Shown here: piece after piece, positions 31,712 through 38,866 of the stretch
Layout: each line of letters begins with the position of its first letter
Numbering within the stretch: the first letter of the stretch is position 1
The notes under the pieces: generated by a model
The model's database searches: none
What the model was told of the DNA's origin: nothing
What the model saw: the letters and a program-made list of their open reading frames with translations, nothing else
IMG/VR virus record: IMGVR_UViG_3300043787_000071
Location: 1-46,081 of that record
DNA length: 46,081 nucleotides
Direction: 5' to 3' (one strand)
Source: a virus
Made by a program: the position numbers and the translations under genes

Positions 31712-33718
31712 CTAACCGGCGCGGATAACCTCCATGAGGTGCGAGGGAAGTTGCCGGTGATACTTCGACACGATCTTGCGACCGAGTACCGCCTGCTTGC
31801 GCGTGATCTGGTCCGCCATGGCGAGGCTTTTGCCAATGCGCGTGTCCATCCGATTGAACCCGGCATCGTCGAGCGAGAACGCGCCGTCGCAAACCCCAGC
31901 CAAGGCGCGCAGCGCCGCGTGCACGGCCGAAACCGCCTCCGGCGATATCTTCACCGCCTCCTCGGCCACTTGGGCCTGGGTGACCGTCCGCGTGGCCTCA
32001 GACCCCGCTTTGTCGGCCGGAGGAACAAGCACGGCGACGTCTGGGAGCCGTTCTTGGTGATCCAAGGCCGCGTCGAGGTTCTGTTGCTTCTCGACGAGGA
32101 TTTCGCTCGCGCGCTGATCGTAAGACCCGTCGAGCACAAGATGCTGCACAAGCACTGACTCGTTTTGGCCCCTGCGGTGGACGCGGTCTTCCGCCTGATT
32201 CATCGTGCCTGGGACAACCCACAATTCGCCGAAAACCACGAGGCTCGCCGCCGTCAGCGTGATCGCCACGCCAGCGGCGCTGATCGAGCCGATAAACAGG
32301 CTCTTGCTCGGGTCAGTCTGGAAGGCGTCAACCTCGGCCATGCGGCTGCCCTGCGGCGTCTCGCCGGTCACCATCACAGAGGCGGCGCCGAAATGCGCCT
32401 TGAGGGCCTGGGCCACGTCGTGATGCCAAATCATGCAGACGACCTTGCCCTGGTTCTCGATGCAGTCCTCCAAGTGCGTGATGAGCTGCGGAATCTTGGC
32501 CAGCGCGACCTCATGCCGCACTTTCGAGATCTCCTCGAACGCGACCTTTGACGCCTCTTGGAGCTTCTCCACGGCCCGTCGATAGTCGGCCGGGTCCTCA
32601 GAGGCTTTGCTCAGCTCGACGGCCACCCGCAGGGCTTCCAGGCGCTTCTCGGCCTCGGCCTCGGCCGCGTTCTCCCGCTTGACCGCATTGATCGCCTCGC
32701 GGCCCTCGGGGGCGATGGCGATGATCTGGCGGCGCTTCGCGGGCAACTCCTTGAGGACATCTTTTTTCAGGCGGCGAATCATGATCGAGGCGCGAAGCTT
32801 GGCTTGCAGCTCGGGGAGGTTCGACGCGCCCGTGAAGTCCCAGCCATAGCTGCTCTGGTAGGCGGCGCAGTAGCGCTTGGCGAAGGTCATCTTTGACTTG
32901 CCCAGGCCTTGCGGGTCCAGGGCCTTGATCAGCGGCCACAGCTCAATCGGCCGGTTCAGGAAGGGCGTGCCGGTCAAGAAAACTTTGCGGCGCGCGGCAA
33001 TCGGCTTGATGGTCTGGACCCAGGCGCCCGTGTGCTTGTCCTTGTCCCACTTGCCGAACACGTTGCCGGTGCGCTGGGCGTTGGGGTTCTTGCAATAGTG
33101 AATCTCGTCGCCGACCAAAATGTCCCAGGCGCGCGCGTCGATTGCGGCCCGGAATTTGCCCAGCTGCTCATAATTGACGATGACGACGTCAGCGTCCGGG
33201 AAGCCCTTGCCGTTGGCGATCTCGACCGACATCGGCCGGACCAACCACTTTTTCAGCTCGCGCAGCCAGTTCAACTTGGGCGTCGCAGGGCAAATGATCA
33301 GCGCTGATTTGATGCTCGCGTCGGCGTTGATGACGCCTATCGCTTCAATCGTTTTCCCCAGGCCCATCTCGTCGCCGACGAGTGAGGCATCGCGGCTCGC
33401 GCAGTAGGCGATGCCAGCCTTCTGGTAGGGGTCATAGGCGCAACCGGGAGGCGCCGGGATCTCGATGTCGGCGTCAGTCGCCCTGGAGGCCTCGATGGCC
33501 GCCGCGTCCTTCGCGTGCTTGGCCTCGCGCTCGGCGTTGATGCGCGCCGTGATCTCGGCGTTGTCGCCTGCGATCTTGGCCGCGACTTCCGGCTTGTCAG
33601 TCCACCAAATTTTGCGGTCGGGGTTCCACCGGAACCCGGCCGCTTTCACCAAATCCTTGTCCGCGTAGTCGGACCGCGCGATGAAAATGCGGCCCTCTTG
33701 CACAACTTTGATTGCCAT
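31712..33718 (-). CDS. SNF2-family DNA helicase/translocase
   Basis: 668 residues. Walker A GDEMGLGKT at 115-123, DEIH at 204-207, LTGTPFLNR at 248-256, and C-terminal motifs including TMNQAEDRVHRRGQ near 505-517. All SF2 Snf2 motifs are visible. The N-terminal ~85 residues (FRWNPDRKIWWTDKPEVAAK) recall the HARP-like or DUF5710-like segment of SMARCAL1-type annealing helicases and phage relatives. It probably remodels branched DNA or displaces proteins during replication. First gene behind the promoter at 33.8 kb. Confidence 0.87.
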   Translation of the reverse strand: MAIKVVQEGRIFIARSDYADKDLVKAAGFRWNPDRKIWWTDKPEVAAKIAGDNAEITARINAEREAKHAKDAAAIEASRATDADIEIPAPPGCAYDPYQKAGIAYCASRDASLVGDEMGLGKTIEAIGVINADASIKSALIICPATPKLNWLRELKKWLVRPMSVEIANGKGFPDADVVIVNYEQLGKFRAAIDARAWDILVGDEIHYCKNPNAQRTGNVFGKWDKDKHTGAWVQTIKPIAARRKVFLTGTPFLNRPIELWPLIKALDPQGLGKSKMTFAKRYCAAYQSSYGWDFTGASNLPELQAKLRASIMIRRLKKDVLKELPAKRRQIIAIAPEGREAINAVKRENAAEAEAEKRLEALRVAVELSKASEDPADYRRAVEKLQEASKVAFEEISKVRHEVALAKIPQLITHLEDCIENQGKVVCMIWHHDVAQALKAHFGAASVMVTGETPQGSRMAEVDAFQTDPSKSLFIGSISAAGVAITLTAASLVVFGELWVVPGTMNQAEDRVHRRGQNESVLVQHLVLDGSYDQRASEILVEKQQNLDAALDHQERLPDVAVLVPPADKAGSEATRTVTQAQVAEEAVKISPEAVSAVHAALRALAGVCDGAFSLDDAGFNRMDTRIGKSLAMADQITRKQAVLGRKIVSKYHRQLPSHLMEVIRAG

Positions 33719-33722
33719 CGAC

Positions 33723-33806
33723 TCGACTCCAAAAAAAGAAAACCGGGCGGTAGGCGCGCCCGGTTCCTAGATAGCATCTCTTGCAAAACTTGTCACCATC
33801 GCGACG
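33723..33806 (-). promoter_or_regulatory. promoter and 5'-hairpin leader of the helicase gene
   Basis: Minus strand: CCGTCGCGATG box, GTGACA -35 (33796-33791), 17-base spacer holding the operator-like TTTGCAAGAGATGCTAT (33787-33771), TATCTA -10 (33773-33768), then hairpin AACCGGGCG/CGCCCGGTT (33741-33749 with 33757-33765) with GCCTAC in its loop, then GGAGTCGA (33730-33723) before ATG 33718. Predicted +1 falls in the first bases of the hairpin. Confidence 0.65.
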
Positions 33807-33815
33807 GTTTTTATT

Positions 33816-34232
33816 TTAGCGCGTGGTCCTCTGCGCATAGGCCTTGCGCGCGTAGCTCAGCGCGCAGCGCAGCGTGCAGAACGGTTCATAGCCGCCGTAC
33901 CAGCTCTTGCCGTCCCAGACCTCCAGGCGGTCTACATTGGGCTGCGCCTCGACCACGGTTGGCTTGGCGCCGAATGGCGTCTGCGGGCCGCCGTGAGGCG
34001 CGAACGTGCGTTCGAGGAAAGCACTGGCTGGTCGGGCGTTCGCCCAGCGCTTTCGCTTGACGACGATCAGGTTGCCCTCGTAGCGCGGCTCCGGCTCGCC
34101 CTCCTGCCATTTCAGCGTCACGTCATGGGTATGGCGCTGGCCATAGGCGGCGCCGCAGTGGACGCAAACCGGGCGGCTCGATGTCGCCTTGCTGTGCCAG
34201 TGCGCCGCCGCGTCTATTCGTCGCGCGCTCAT
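33816..34232 (-). CDS. phage protein with two zinc-like cysteine pairs
   Basis: 138 residues from ATG 34232. CVHCGAAYGQRHTH and FCTLRCALSYARKAY bracket the chain, suggesting one zinc site split over the protein. VWDGKSWYGGYEPF lies between them. The last gene of its transcription unit. It ends in front of the next promoter. Confidence 0.6.
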   Translation of the reverse strand: MSARRIDAAAHWHSKATSSRPVCVHCGAAYGQRHTHDVTLKWQEGEPEPRYEGNLIVVKRKRWANARPASAFLERTFAPHGGPQTPFGAKPTVVEAQPNVDRLEVWDGKSWYGGYEPFCTLRCALSYARKAYAQRTTR

Positions 34233-34423
34233 GCGAACTCCTCCAGCTTCTTGTCGAGCCAGTCGAGCGAGAGCGTCTCGGCAGTGTGGCAGATGCGGTT
34301 GATGGCATGCCGGTAGCGGTCGCGATCCTTCACGCGGCAAGTATTCTGCGCAAACATCCACATTTCGCGCAGCGTGTCGAAGTCCTCTTCGCTCATGGTG
34401 AGCACGATCTCGTCGCCGCTCAT
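34229..34423 (-). CDS. small helical phage protein
   Basis: 64 residues from ATG 34423 in ATGA overlap. MSGDEIVLTMSEEDFDTLRE, then MWMFAQNTCRVKDRDRYRH, AINRICHTAETLSLDWLDK. Three helices, unknown function. Confidence 0.55.
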   Translation of the reverse strand: MSGDEIVLTMSEEDFDTLREMWMFAQNTCRVKDRDRYRHAINRICHTAETLSLDWLDKKLEEFA

Positions 34424-34641
34424 GACCCCCTCCGCAACAGGAAGCGCATATGCTCGGCGGCCCCATGATGGTAGAGCGCTTGAATCCTCTGCCACTCGGC
34501 CGCGTAGTCGGGCATACCCCGCCGCAGCGCGTCGACCGCTTCAGTGTGAGCGAACGCAGCAGCGGTCTGATAGTCGGCGGCGCCGTCCAGTAGCTCCGCG
34601 TTGGTCAGCATCGACCATGTTTGGTAGGGCTGCGTGCTCAC
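34420..34641 (-). CDS. small helical phage protein
   Basis: 73 residues from GTG 34641, five bases after the secreted peptide gene's stop begins. Helical (SMLTNAELLDGAADYQTAAA, MPDYAAEWQRIQALYHHGAA). No family recognised. Confidence 0.55.
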   Translation of the reverse strand: MSTQPYQTWSMLTNAELLDGAADYQTAAAFAHTEAVDALRRGMPDYAAEWQRIQALYHHGAAEHMRFLLRRGS

Positions 34642-34643
34642 GC

Positions 34644-34847
34644 TTAGTTGCCCTGGGTGCCGGGAGGATTCGGGATCTGGCTCGGAGGATTGCTATTGCT
34701 CATCCATCCTTGGTAAGAACCGTCGGCGCCATAGATTGAACCGTTGCTGGTCCATCCTTGGTAAGAACCGTCGGCGCCCCAGATGTCATCTGCTGACGCG
34801 GTGCCCGCGCTCAAAACGAGAGCGGCAATCAAAACAAGCTTTTTCAT
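34644..34847 (-). CDS. secreted repeat peptide
   Basis: 67 residues. Signal peptide MKKLVLIAALVLSAGTASA, mature part with two copies of YGADGSYQGW-like units (WGADGSYQGWTSN, YGADGSYQGWMSN), then a proline/asparagine tail. The mature peptide is ~48 residues, without cysteines. The repeat is also exact at DNA level over much of its length (34705-34780), pointing to recent duplication. The start has the motif AAAGGAGTCGAAAA. Function unknown. An exported phage peptide acting on host or rival cells is a speculation. Confidence 0.7.
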   Translation of the reverse strand: MKKLVLIAALVLSAGTASADDIWGADGSYQGWTSNGSIYGADGSYQGWMSNSNPPSQIPNPPGTQGN

Positions 34848-34850
34848 TTT

Positions 34851-34880
34851 TCGACTCCTTTAACCGGGCAAGAGCGCCCG
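34851..34880 (-). promoter_or_regulatory. hairpin leader of the secreted peptide gene
   Basis: CGGGC/GCCCG (34865-34869 with 34876-34880, six-base loop), then GGTTAAAGGAGTCGAAAA before ATG 34847. Same layout as other leaders, without the GCCTAC box. No promoter seen within 40 bases. Confidence 0.4.
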
Positions 34881-34922
34881 CGAGGCGGCGACGATTCGCT
34901 CGACGCCGTCCCGCTCGCGTTC

Positions 34923-35129
34923 TCAATCCATCGCGGCGAGCTGGAGAGCGTCGCACATACGATCGAAGGCCTTCCACTCGTTGTCGTCGCGAGTGCACCG
35001 CCCTTGCTCGCTTCTCAGGCGGCCCAGCGCGTAGCCGACCTCCTCCGCCGAATAGAGTCCAGCGAGCGCGAGGGCGCGCAACGCCACGCGATACAGTTCA
35101 ACGGCGTCTTCGCTCGGCGCATCGATCAT
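34923..35129 (-). CDS. small phage protein, unknown
   Basis: 68 residues in overlap with the upstream stop. MIDAPSEDAVELYRVALRAL, ALAGLYSAEEVGYALGRLRS, then a charged C-terminus. Helical; unknown function. Confidence 0.55.
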   Translation of the reverse strand: MIDAPSEDAVELYRVALRALALAGLYSAEEVGYALGRLRSEQGRCTRDDNEWKAFDRMCDALQLAAMD

Positions 35130-35626
35130 GGCTGCCCCCGATTGAGAGCCGCCTTGCGCAGCTCGCCCATCTCGTCAGCAGGCTCCGGCGCGGGCTCGCC
35201 CTTTTCCTTGAGCAGCTGCCGGATATGGCGCGCCCAGCGCTTCTCGCAGCCGCGATAGGCGAGGCGGCCGACACGCTCGCGCTTGCCGCGCGCGTCGAGG
35301 TGATTCTCGATCGCGGAGTCGACGTACTTGCTCGGCAGCTCGACCAGCCATCCCGCCTCATCGAGCGGAATGATTCCGTGCTCCAGCGTGTCTATCCAGC
35401 CGCCGCTCTCGCAATTGACGACAACATGGTAGGCGATCGAACCGTCCAGGCGGATAGCGTCGAAGCACGCCATCCAATCGTCGTCGCCCAGCGTCCACGT
35501 CAGATGCCCGTAGGCGTCAAGCTTGCGCTCTTCTGAGCGCTCGGCGTCGAAGGCGTCCGCCTCCGCATAGGCGCGATCGAGCGCCGTCGCCTCCGCTAAC
35601 AATTCCTCGTCAGTCTTCCTTGCCAC
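35126..35626 (-). CDS. phage protein downstream of a hammerhead
   Basis: 166 residues from GTG 35626, directly after GGAGTCGAAA. An earlier ATG (35653) lies inside the ribozyme's CUGAUGAG and has no ribosome-binding site. N-terminal helical part (DEELLAEATALDRAYAEADA), then a beta-rich middle (HLTWTLGDDDWMACFDAIRL, YHVVVNCESGGWIDTLEHG). Function unknown. Confidence 0.6.
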   Translation of the reverse strand: MARKTDEELLAEATALDRAYAEADAFDAERSEERKLDAYGHLTWTLGDDDWMACFDAIRLDGSIAYHVVVNCESGGWIDTLEHGIIPLDEAGWLVELPSKYVDSAIENHLDARGKRERVGRLAYRGCEKRWARHIRQLLKEKGEPAPEPADEMGELRKAALNRGQP

Positions 35627-35645
35627 TTTCGACTCCTTCGATGTT

Positions 35646-35707
35646 AGGCTCATCAGGCGGCGCCTTACGCCGCGACACGAGAGGGAAACCCCCTCGCGTT
35701 TCGCCCT
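35646..35707 (-). ncRNA. type II hammerhead ribozyme, copy 3
   Basis: Minus strand, 12 bases after the ArdC-like stop. Core GAAA (35702-35699), stem III (11 bp with two G-U pairs, loop of three), GUC (35676-35674, cut after C), stem I GCGGC/GCCGC (35673-35669 with 35661-35657), CUGAUGA (35656-35650), stem II GCCU with GGGC (one G-U). All invariant core bases are present in the order III-I-CUGAUGA, i.e. open stem II. It lies nine bases before GGAGTCGA. Confidence 0.85.
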
Positions 35708-35718
35708 TCAGGATTGGA

Positions 35719-36630
35719 TTAGGCGGCCTCCAGGGCGGGTTCTTCCTCGTCCGCCTCTTCAGCCGCCACGGCGCCGCGCAGCCACTCCACAGCCTTGCTG
35801 GCCGCCGCTGCGGCGGTGATGATCGCGGTTTCTTTCTGCGACAGCAGCGAGACCCAGTGGTCGATGTACGCGGCCGGAGCCTCGCCCATGTCGATGCCCC
35901 ACTCCGCGCACACAAAAGCCGCCGTAAGCTCCGCGATCAGCTCCTCGGCCGCATATTCGCGGTCCCCAAACTTGCCCTTCAGCTCGCGGTTCAGGCGCGA
36001 CTTGTGGCCGGTCGCGTGGCCCATCTCGTGGAACAGAGTCGAGTAGAAGGCATGGGCGCCGACAAAGGCCTCGAACGCGGGCATGTCGATCGCGTCGAGC
36101 GCGGGCGCATACTGGGCGCGTGCGCCGCGTCCCTCGCGCACCGGAATCTCGGTCGCGGCAACGAAGGCGTCGAGATCAGCGTCGCGCCCGTCCGGGTTCA
36201 CTGGGGCATGCTGGCGAACCTCGCCAAGCCCCATGACCGAATCCGGCAGCCCCTCGCATTGGCTCACGTTGAAAACCGTGTAGCTGCGCAAGAAACCAAT
36301 GGTCTTTTTCTCGCCAGGATTCTTGTCGTCCTTCACGAGCATCCGCTTGACGAAGATAATGGCGACGCCGTGCTCGCCCTTTTTGACGTTTCCACCCGCA
36401 GCCTTCGCCTGTTTGAACGTCAACCAGCGCGGGCCGTAGCCCTCGACCTCGGCGACGCCCCAGAGCAACAGGACGTTGGCGCCCGAATAAAACCGGCCGG
36501 TCACCGCGTTGCGCGGCATCACGGAACCGTGAGCGCCGACGCGCTCGGACCAGGGCTTGCGCCAGGGCGCCACGCCGGTTTTCAGCTGGGCGAGGATCTT
36601 ATCGGTGATCTCGCGGTGCATGTCTCTCAT
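35719..36630 (-). CDS. ArdC-like anti-restriction protein with zincin motif
   Basis: 303 residues from ATG 36630. The N-terminal ~120 residues are the ArdC/DUF1738 ssDNA-binding part (DKILAQLKTGVAPWRKPWSE, PRNAVTGRFYSGANVLLLWG). The C-terminal part has HEMGHATGH near residue 202, the zincin metal motif, and later EELIAELTAAFVCAEWGI (third ligand Glu). Plasmid ArdC relatives shield incoming DNA from restriction. First gene of the promoter at 36.7 kb, followed by a hammerhead. Confidence 0.83.
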   Translation of the reverse strand: MRDMHREITDKILAQLKTGVAPWRKPWSERVGAHGSVMPRNAVTGRFYSGANVLLLWGVAEVEGYGPRWLTFKQAKAAGGNVKKGEHGVAIIFVKRMLVKDDKNPGEKKTIGFLRSYTVFNVSQCEGLPDSVMGLGEVRQHAPVNPDGRDADLDAFVAATEIPVREGRGARAQYAPALDAIDMPAFEAFVGAHAFYSTLFHEMGHATGHKSRLNRELKGKFGDREYAAEELIAELTAAFVCAEWGIDMGEAPAAYIDHWVSLLSQKETAIITAAAAASKAVEWLRGAVAAEEADEEEPALEAA

Positions 36631-36634
36631 GATT

Positions 36635-36720
36635 TCGACTCCAAAAGGAAAAGGGCGCGGTAGGCGCCGCGCCCTTCTCAAATAGCATCTTGTGCAAAAA
36701 CTGTCAAATAGACGACGGTT
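36635..36720 (-). promoter_or_regulatory. promoter and 5'-hairpin leader of the ArdC-like gene
   Basis: Minus strand: AAAAAACCGTCG box, TTGACA (36707-36702), 17-base spacer with TTTGCACAAGATGCTAT (36698-36682), TATTTG (36684-36679), hairpin AAGGGCGCGG/CCGCGCCCTT (36651-36660 with 36667-36676) with GCCTA in its loop, GGAGTCGA (36642-36635), ATG 36630. Predicted +1 near 36672, inside the hairpin's first strand. Confidence 0.7.
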
Positions 36721-36723
36721 TTT

Positions 36724-36882
36724 TCAGGTGGGACGTTTCGCCCTCTCAGCCGCCTCTCGCGCCGCTGCCTTCTCCTTGGTGCAGTTGCGAATATGCGCTG
36801 CTCGGCCCAGCGCATTGTTGGTGATACGGTCGCCGCAGACCGGGCAAAGCACGCGCCGCCAGCGAATCTTGCGCTTGCTCAT
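36724..36882 (-). CDS. 52-residue zinc-finger-like protein
   Basis: MSKRKIRWRRVLCPVCGDRI, then NALGRAAHIRNC gives C-C-H-C spacing for one zinc. A charged helix ends the chain. The start overlaps the tiny membrane peptide's stop (ATGA). Probably DNA or RNA binding, by type. Confidence 0.55.
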   Translation of the reverse strand: MSKRKIRWRRVLCPVCGDRITNNALGRAAHIRNCTKEKAAAREAAERAKRPT

Positions 36883-36947
36883 ATCTTGCCCCCCATCACC
36901 ATGAGGACCGCGAACAGGCACGCGAGGCCGGTGCAAAGCTCAGCCAC
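36879..36947 (-). CDS. 22-residue membrane microprotein
   Basis: GTG 36947 with AGGAGG six bases upstream (very strong site). Product: M-AELCTGLACLFAVLMVMGG, then KI and stop. It overlaps the upstream stop by eight bases and the downstream start by four, so it keeps the translation chain going. A single hydrophobic segment, possibly membrane-inserted or only a coupling peptide. Confidence 0.5.
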   Translation of the reverse strand: MAELCTGLACLFAVLMVMGGKI

Positions 36948-37167
36948 GGCGCACCTCCTCGTCTTGAACGAGGATGCCCAGCTCGCGAAACGAAGCCTCG
37001 ACTTGCAGCCGACAGGCGGCCCGCTCGGCCGATCGGCGCGAGGTAAACGTCTTCCCCTCGCGCATCTCGATCTCGCAGCCGTCGCGCAGGAAAAGCGCAT
37101 AGCGCCGCTCGCCCTTTTGCGGGTAGCGCGGATTCAGGTCCGCATAGACCTTGAGGCGGCACGTCAC
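36940..37167 (-). CDS. small phage protein, unknown
   Basis: 75 residues. MTCRLKVYADLNPRYPQKGE, then RRYALFLRDGCEIEMREGKT and AACRLQVEASFRELGIL. Alpha/beta. Overlaps neighbours by four and eight bases. No family recognised. Confidence 0.55.
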   Translation of the reverse strand: MTCRLKVYADLNPRYPQKGERRYALFLRDGCEIEMREGKTFTSRRSAERAACRLQVEASFRELGILVQDEEVRRG

Positions 37168-37817
37168 GATAGCGCCTTGCGAAAGAGCGTCACCGCCTCG
37201 GCGATCGTGACCAGCCGCCCATCAATCCAAACATGGCTGACAGGTTCAGTGGACTCGCCCGCGCGCCGGTTCTCAGCGCCGCGCTGGCAGCCCATCCAGC
37301 GGCCCTGGAGATTCTCGGCGTAGGCGAGCGCCTCGTCGGGCGTGGCGAAGCGCAGACCATTGCCGGTCCAGGCCGACTCGCCAACGCCCTTGATCTCGGG
37401 CACGTAGCTCACGGGCTTGGGCGCCAGCGTCCGCTCGATGCTGCCCCAGGGCGCAGCGTCATAGTCCGCCCCCTGGTGCGGCAGGCGCACCGAAAGGTGA
37501 GAGGCAACTCGACGCGCCTCGGAGGCCTTCCAGCCCCCATGCTCGCAGGACTGGTAGATGTAGCAGTCGACGATCTTCCCGGCCGCGCCCGCGCTCAGCG
37601 TCAGCGGCTCATGGCGATACGCCACAAGGTCCGCGAAATAGGCGGCGTGCTCGTCAGCGTGGCGCTTGGGCATGTCGTAGAGGTGGGCGACGCTCTTGAT
37701 GTTCTCTTCCCAGAGCAACCGCCCCAGGAGGTTCGCAGGCCGGGTTGAGACGCCCAATTCGAGCGCAATGGTCACGAGCGCGTCGATATCGCGCTTGGAC
37801 ACAACGAAAGCAGACAT
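37164..37817 (-). CDS. phage/plasmid protein of unknown function
   Basis: 217 residues from ATG 37817, preceded by GAAGGAGTCGAATCC. N-terminal MSAFVVSKRDIDALVTIALE is a pattern I recall from other phage and plasmid proteins without known role. The middle holds KIVDCYIYQSCEHGGWKASE, and the C-terminus PVSHVWIDGRLVTIAEAVTL. It follows the second hammerhead. Confidence 0.6.
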   Translation of the reverse strand: MSAFVVSKRDIDALVTIALELGVSTRPANLLGRLLWEENIKSVAHLYDMPKRHADEHAAYFADLVAYRHEPLTLSAGAAGKIVDCYIYQSCEHGGWKASEARRVASHLSVRLPHQGADYDAAPWGSIERTLAPKPVSYVPEIKGVGESAWTGNGLRFATPDEALAYAENLQGRWMGCQRGAENRRAGESTEPVSHVWIDGRLVTIAEAVTLFRKALS

Positions 37818-37846
37818 GGATTCGACTCCTTCAGATTGCTGGTGAG

Positions 37847-37915
37847 TAGGCTCATCAGGCGGCATCCCATTGCCGCGACGCAGGAGGCCCAGGACAGGCC
37901 TCCGCGTTTCGCCTT
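37847..37915 (-). ncRNA. type II hammerhead ribozyme, copy 2
   Basis: Minus strand, three bases after stop TAG. GAAA (37910-37907), stem III (ACGC and GGAGGCC pairing, one bulged T, loop TGTCCTG), GUC (37879-37877), stem I GCGGC/GCCGC (37876-37872 with 37863-37859, eight-base loop), CUGAUGA (37858-37852), stem II GCCU/AGGC, perfect. GCCTAC follows, then GGAGTCGA about 17 bases on. Confidence 0.87.
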
Positions 37916-37918
37916 GGT

Positions 37919-38188
37919 CTAGCGGACCTTGTCGCCGCCAAACTCCATGACGTGCAGCCCCAGCGCTTCGAGATCGCGCTCGATCGTCTCCAGGGCGGCC
38001 ATGCGGGCGCGATGCTCAGCCATCGCTTCATTGGTCGCGCTGCCCTCTTGCAGGTAGTAGTCGCGGCCATTCGGGGCACACTGGGCGAGCGCCCGCTGGG
38101 CGTCGCGTATCGCCTCGTGCGCGTTGCGGTAGCCGTCGAAGAGGGACTGAGCGTCAGTCCCGTTCAGGTGGATGGATGGCAGTCTCAT
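37919..38188 (-). CDS. small helical phage protein
   Basis: 89 residues from ATG 38188 (ATGA overlap). NGTDAQSLFDGYRNAHEAIR, DAQRALAQCAPNGRDYYLQE, MAALETIERDLEALGLHVME. A two-helix pattern of small phage proteins. Unknown function. Confidence 0.6.
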   Translation of the reverse strand: MRLPSIHLNGTDAQSLFDGYRNAHEAIRDAQRALAQCAPNGRDYYLQEGSATNEAMAEHRARMAALETIERDLEALGLHVMEFGGDKVR

Positions 38189-38541
38189 CGGCCGCTCTCC
38201 CGGTTCGACTTGTCGATGGCGAGACGGTCCCAAGCCGCGTCGATGCGGCGCGCGTTCTCGATGCGGCGCGCGTTCTCGCTGCGGCGGGTCTCCGTCGCCT
38301 GCTTCAGGACGCCCAGATAGCGGCCATGGCTGCGCGCCTCTGCGAGAGCCTCGGCCGCCGTCCGATAGATGCTGTAACCGTGCGTCTGCCAGTCGACGTT
38401 GCAGCCCTCTCGGGTCAGCTCGCGCGCGGTCTCCTCGGCAACATCTTTGCCAAGGATGTTGAGCTTCAGGCTGCCCTCGACGCGGGGCACGCCAGGATAG
38501 GTCACGGTCAGAATGTAGAGGGCAGGCTTTTTGCGGGACAT
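38185..38541 (-). CDS. small phage protein with ENARRI repeat
   Basis: 118 residues. MSRKKPALYILTVTYPGVPR, then KDVAEETARELTREGCNVDW and a tandem SENARRI ENARRI near the C-terminus (from an 18-base tandem repeat near 38250-38285). It follows hammerhead copy 1 and GGAGTCGAAGACC. No family recognised. Confidence 0.6.
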   Translation of the reverse strand: MSRKKPALYILTVTYPGVPRVEGSLKLNILGKDVAEETARELTREGCNVDWQTHGYSIYRTAAEALAEARSHGRYLGVLKQATETRRSENARRIENARRIDAAWDRLAIDKSNRESGR

Positions 38542-38560
38542 GGTCTTCGACTCCAGTTGG

Positions 38561-38619
38561 TAGGCTCATCAGTGGCGGCCAAACCGCCAGACGCGGGGCC
38601 AGAGCCCGCGTTTCGCCTT
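38561..38619 (-). ncRNA. type II hammerhead ribozyme, copy 1
   Basis: Minus strand, starting three bases after stop TAA. GAAA (38614-38611), stem III 7 bp (38605-38611 with 38591-38597), GUC (38592-38590, cut after C), stem I UGGCGG/CCGCCA (38589-38584 with 38578-38573, five-base loop), CUGAUGA (38572-38566), stem II GCCU/AGGC, perfect. Every invariant core base is present. GCCTAC then GGAGTCGA follow. Confidence 0.9.
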
Positions 38620-38622
38620 GGG

Positions 38623-38862
38623 TTAGCGGCTGCGATCCACCGCCGGGAGCGGCAGGCGCTCAAGGTCAGCGGAAAGCTCCGTGAGCGTTGCCGCGCGCGG
38701 CCAATGCGTGGCAATCGGCCAATCCTCGGGCTTCGCGAGGCGCGGAATCGCCTCCCAACCGCCCGCGCCATGCTTGCGCACGCGGAAGACAAAACCGCCG
38801 CCATAGCCGACATATTCGCGCGGCCGGAACGCGGACTTCTCGATGTTGTGAAGGTATTTCAT
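38623..38862 (-). CDS. first gene of the long minus-strand operon, unknown
   Basis: 79 residues. MKYLHNIEKSAFRPREYVGY, then GGFVFRVRKHGAGGWEAIPR. A beta-rich small protein, followed by hammerhead copy 1. The start follows CTGGAGTCGAACCC. Function unknown. Confidence 0.6.
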   Translation of the reverse strand: MKYLHNIEKSAFRPREYVGYGGGFVFRVRKHGAGGWEAIPRLAKPEDWPIATHWPRAATLTELSADLERLPLPAVDRSR

Positions 38863-38866
38863 GGGT

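Noticed and set aside
31685-31720. CGAAAC near the end of the helicase gene as ribozyme core
   Set aside because: Plus-strand only, without CUGAUGA in reach.
34634-35536. 300-residue plus-strand frame
   Set aside because: Shadow of three coupled minus-strand genes that have start motifs and protein-like sequences.
35651-35653. ATG 35653 as start of the gene downstream of hammerhead 3
   Set aside because: It lies inside CUGAUGAG of the ribozyme and lacks a ribosome site; GTG 35626 follows GGAGTCGAAA.
35620-36663. 347-residue plus-strand frame opposite the ArdC-like gene
   Set aside because: The minus strand has the ArdC domain and HEMGH motif; the plus frame is a mirror shadow.
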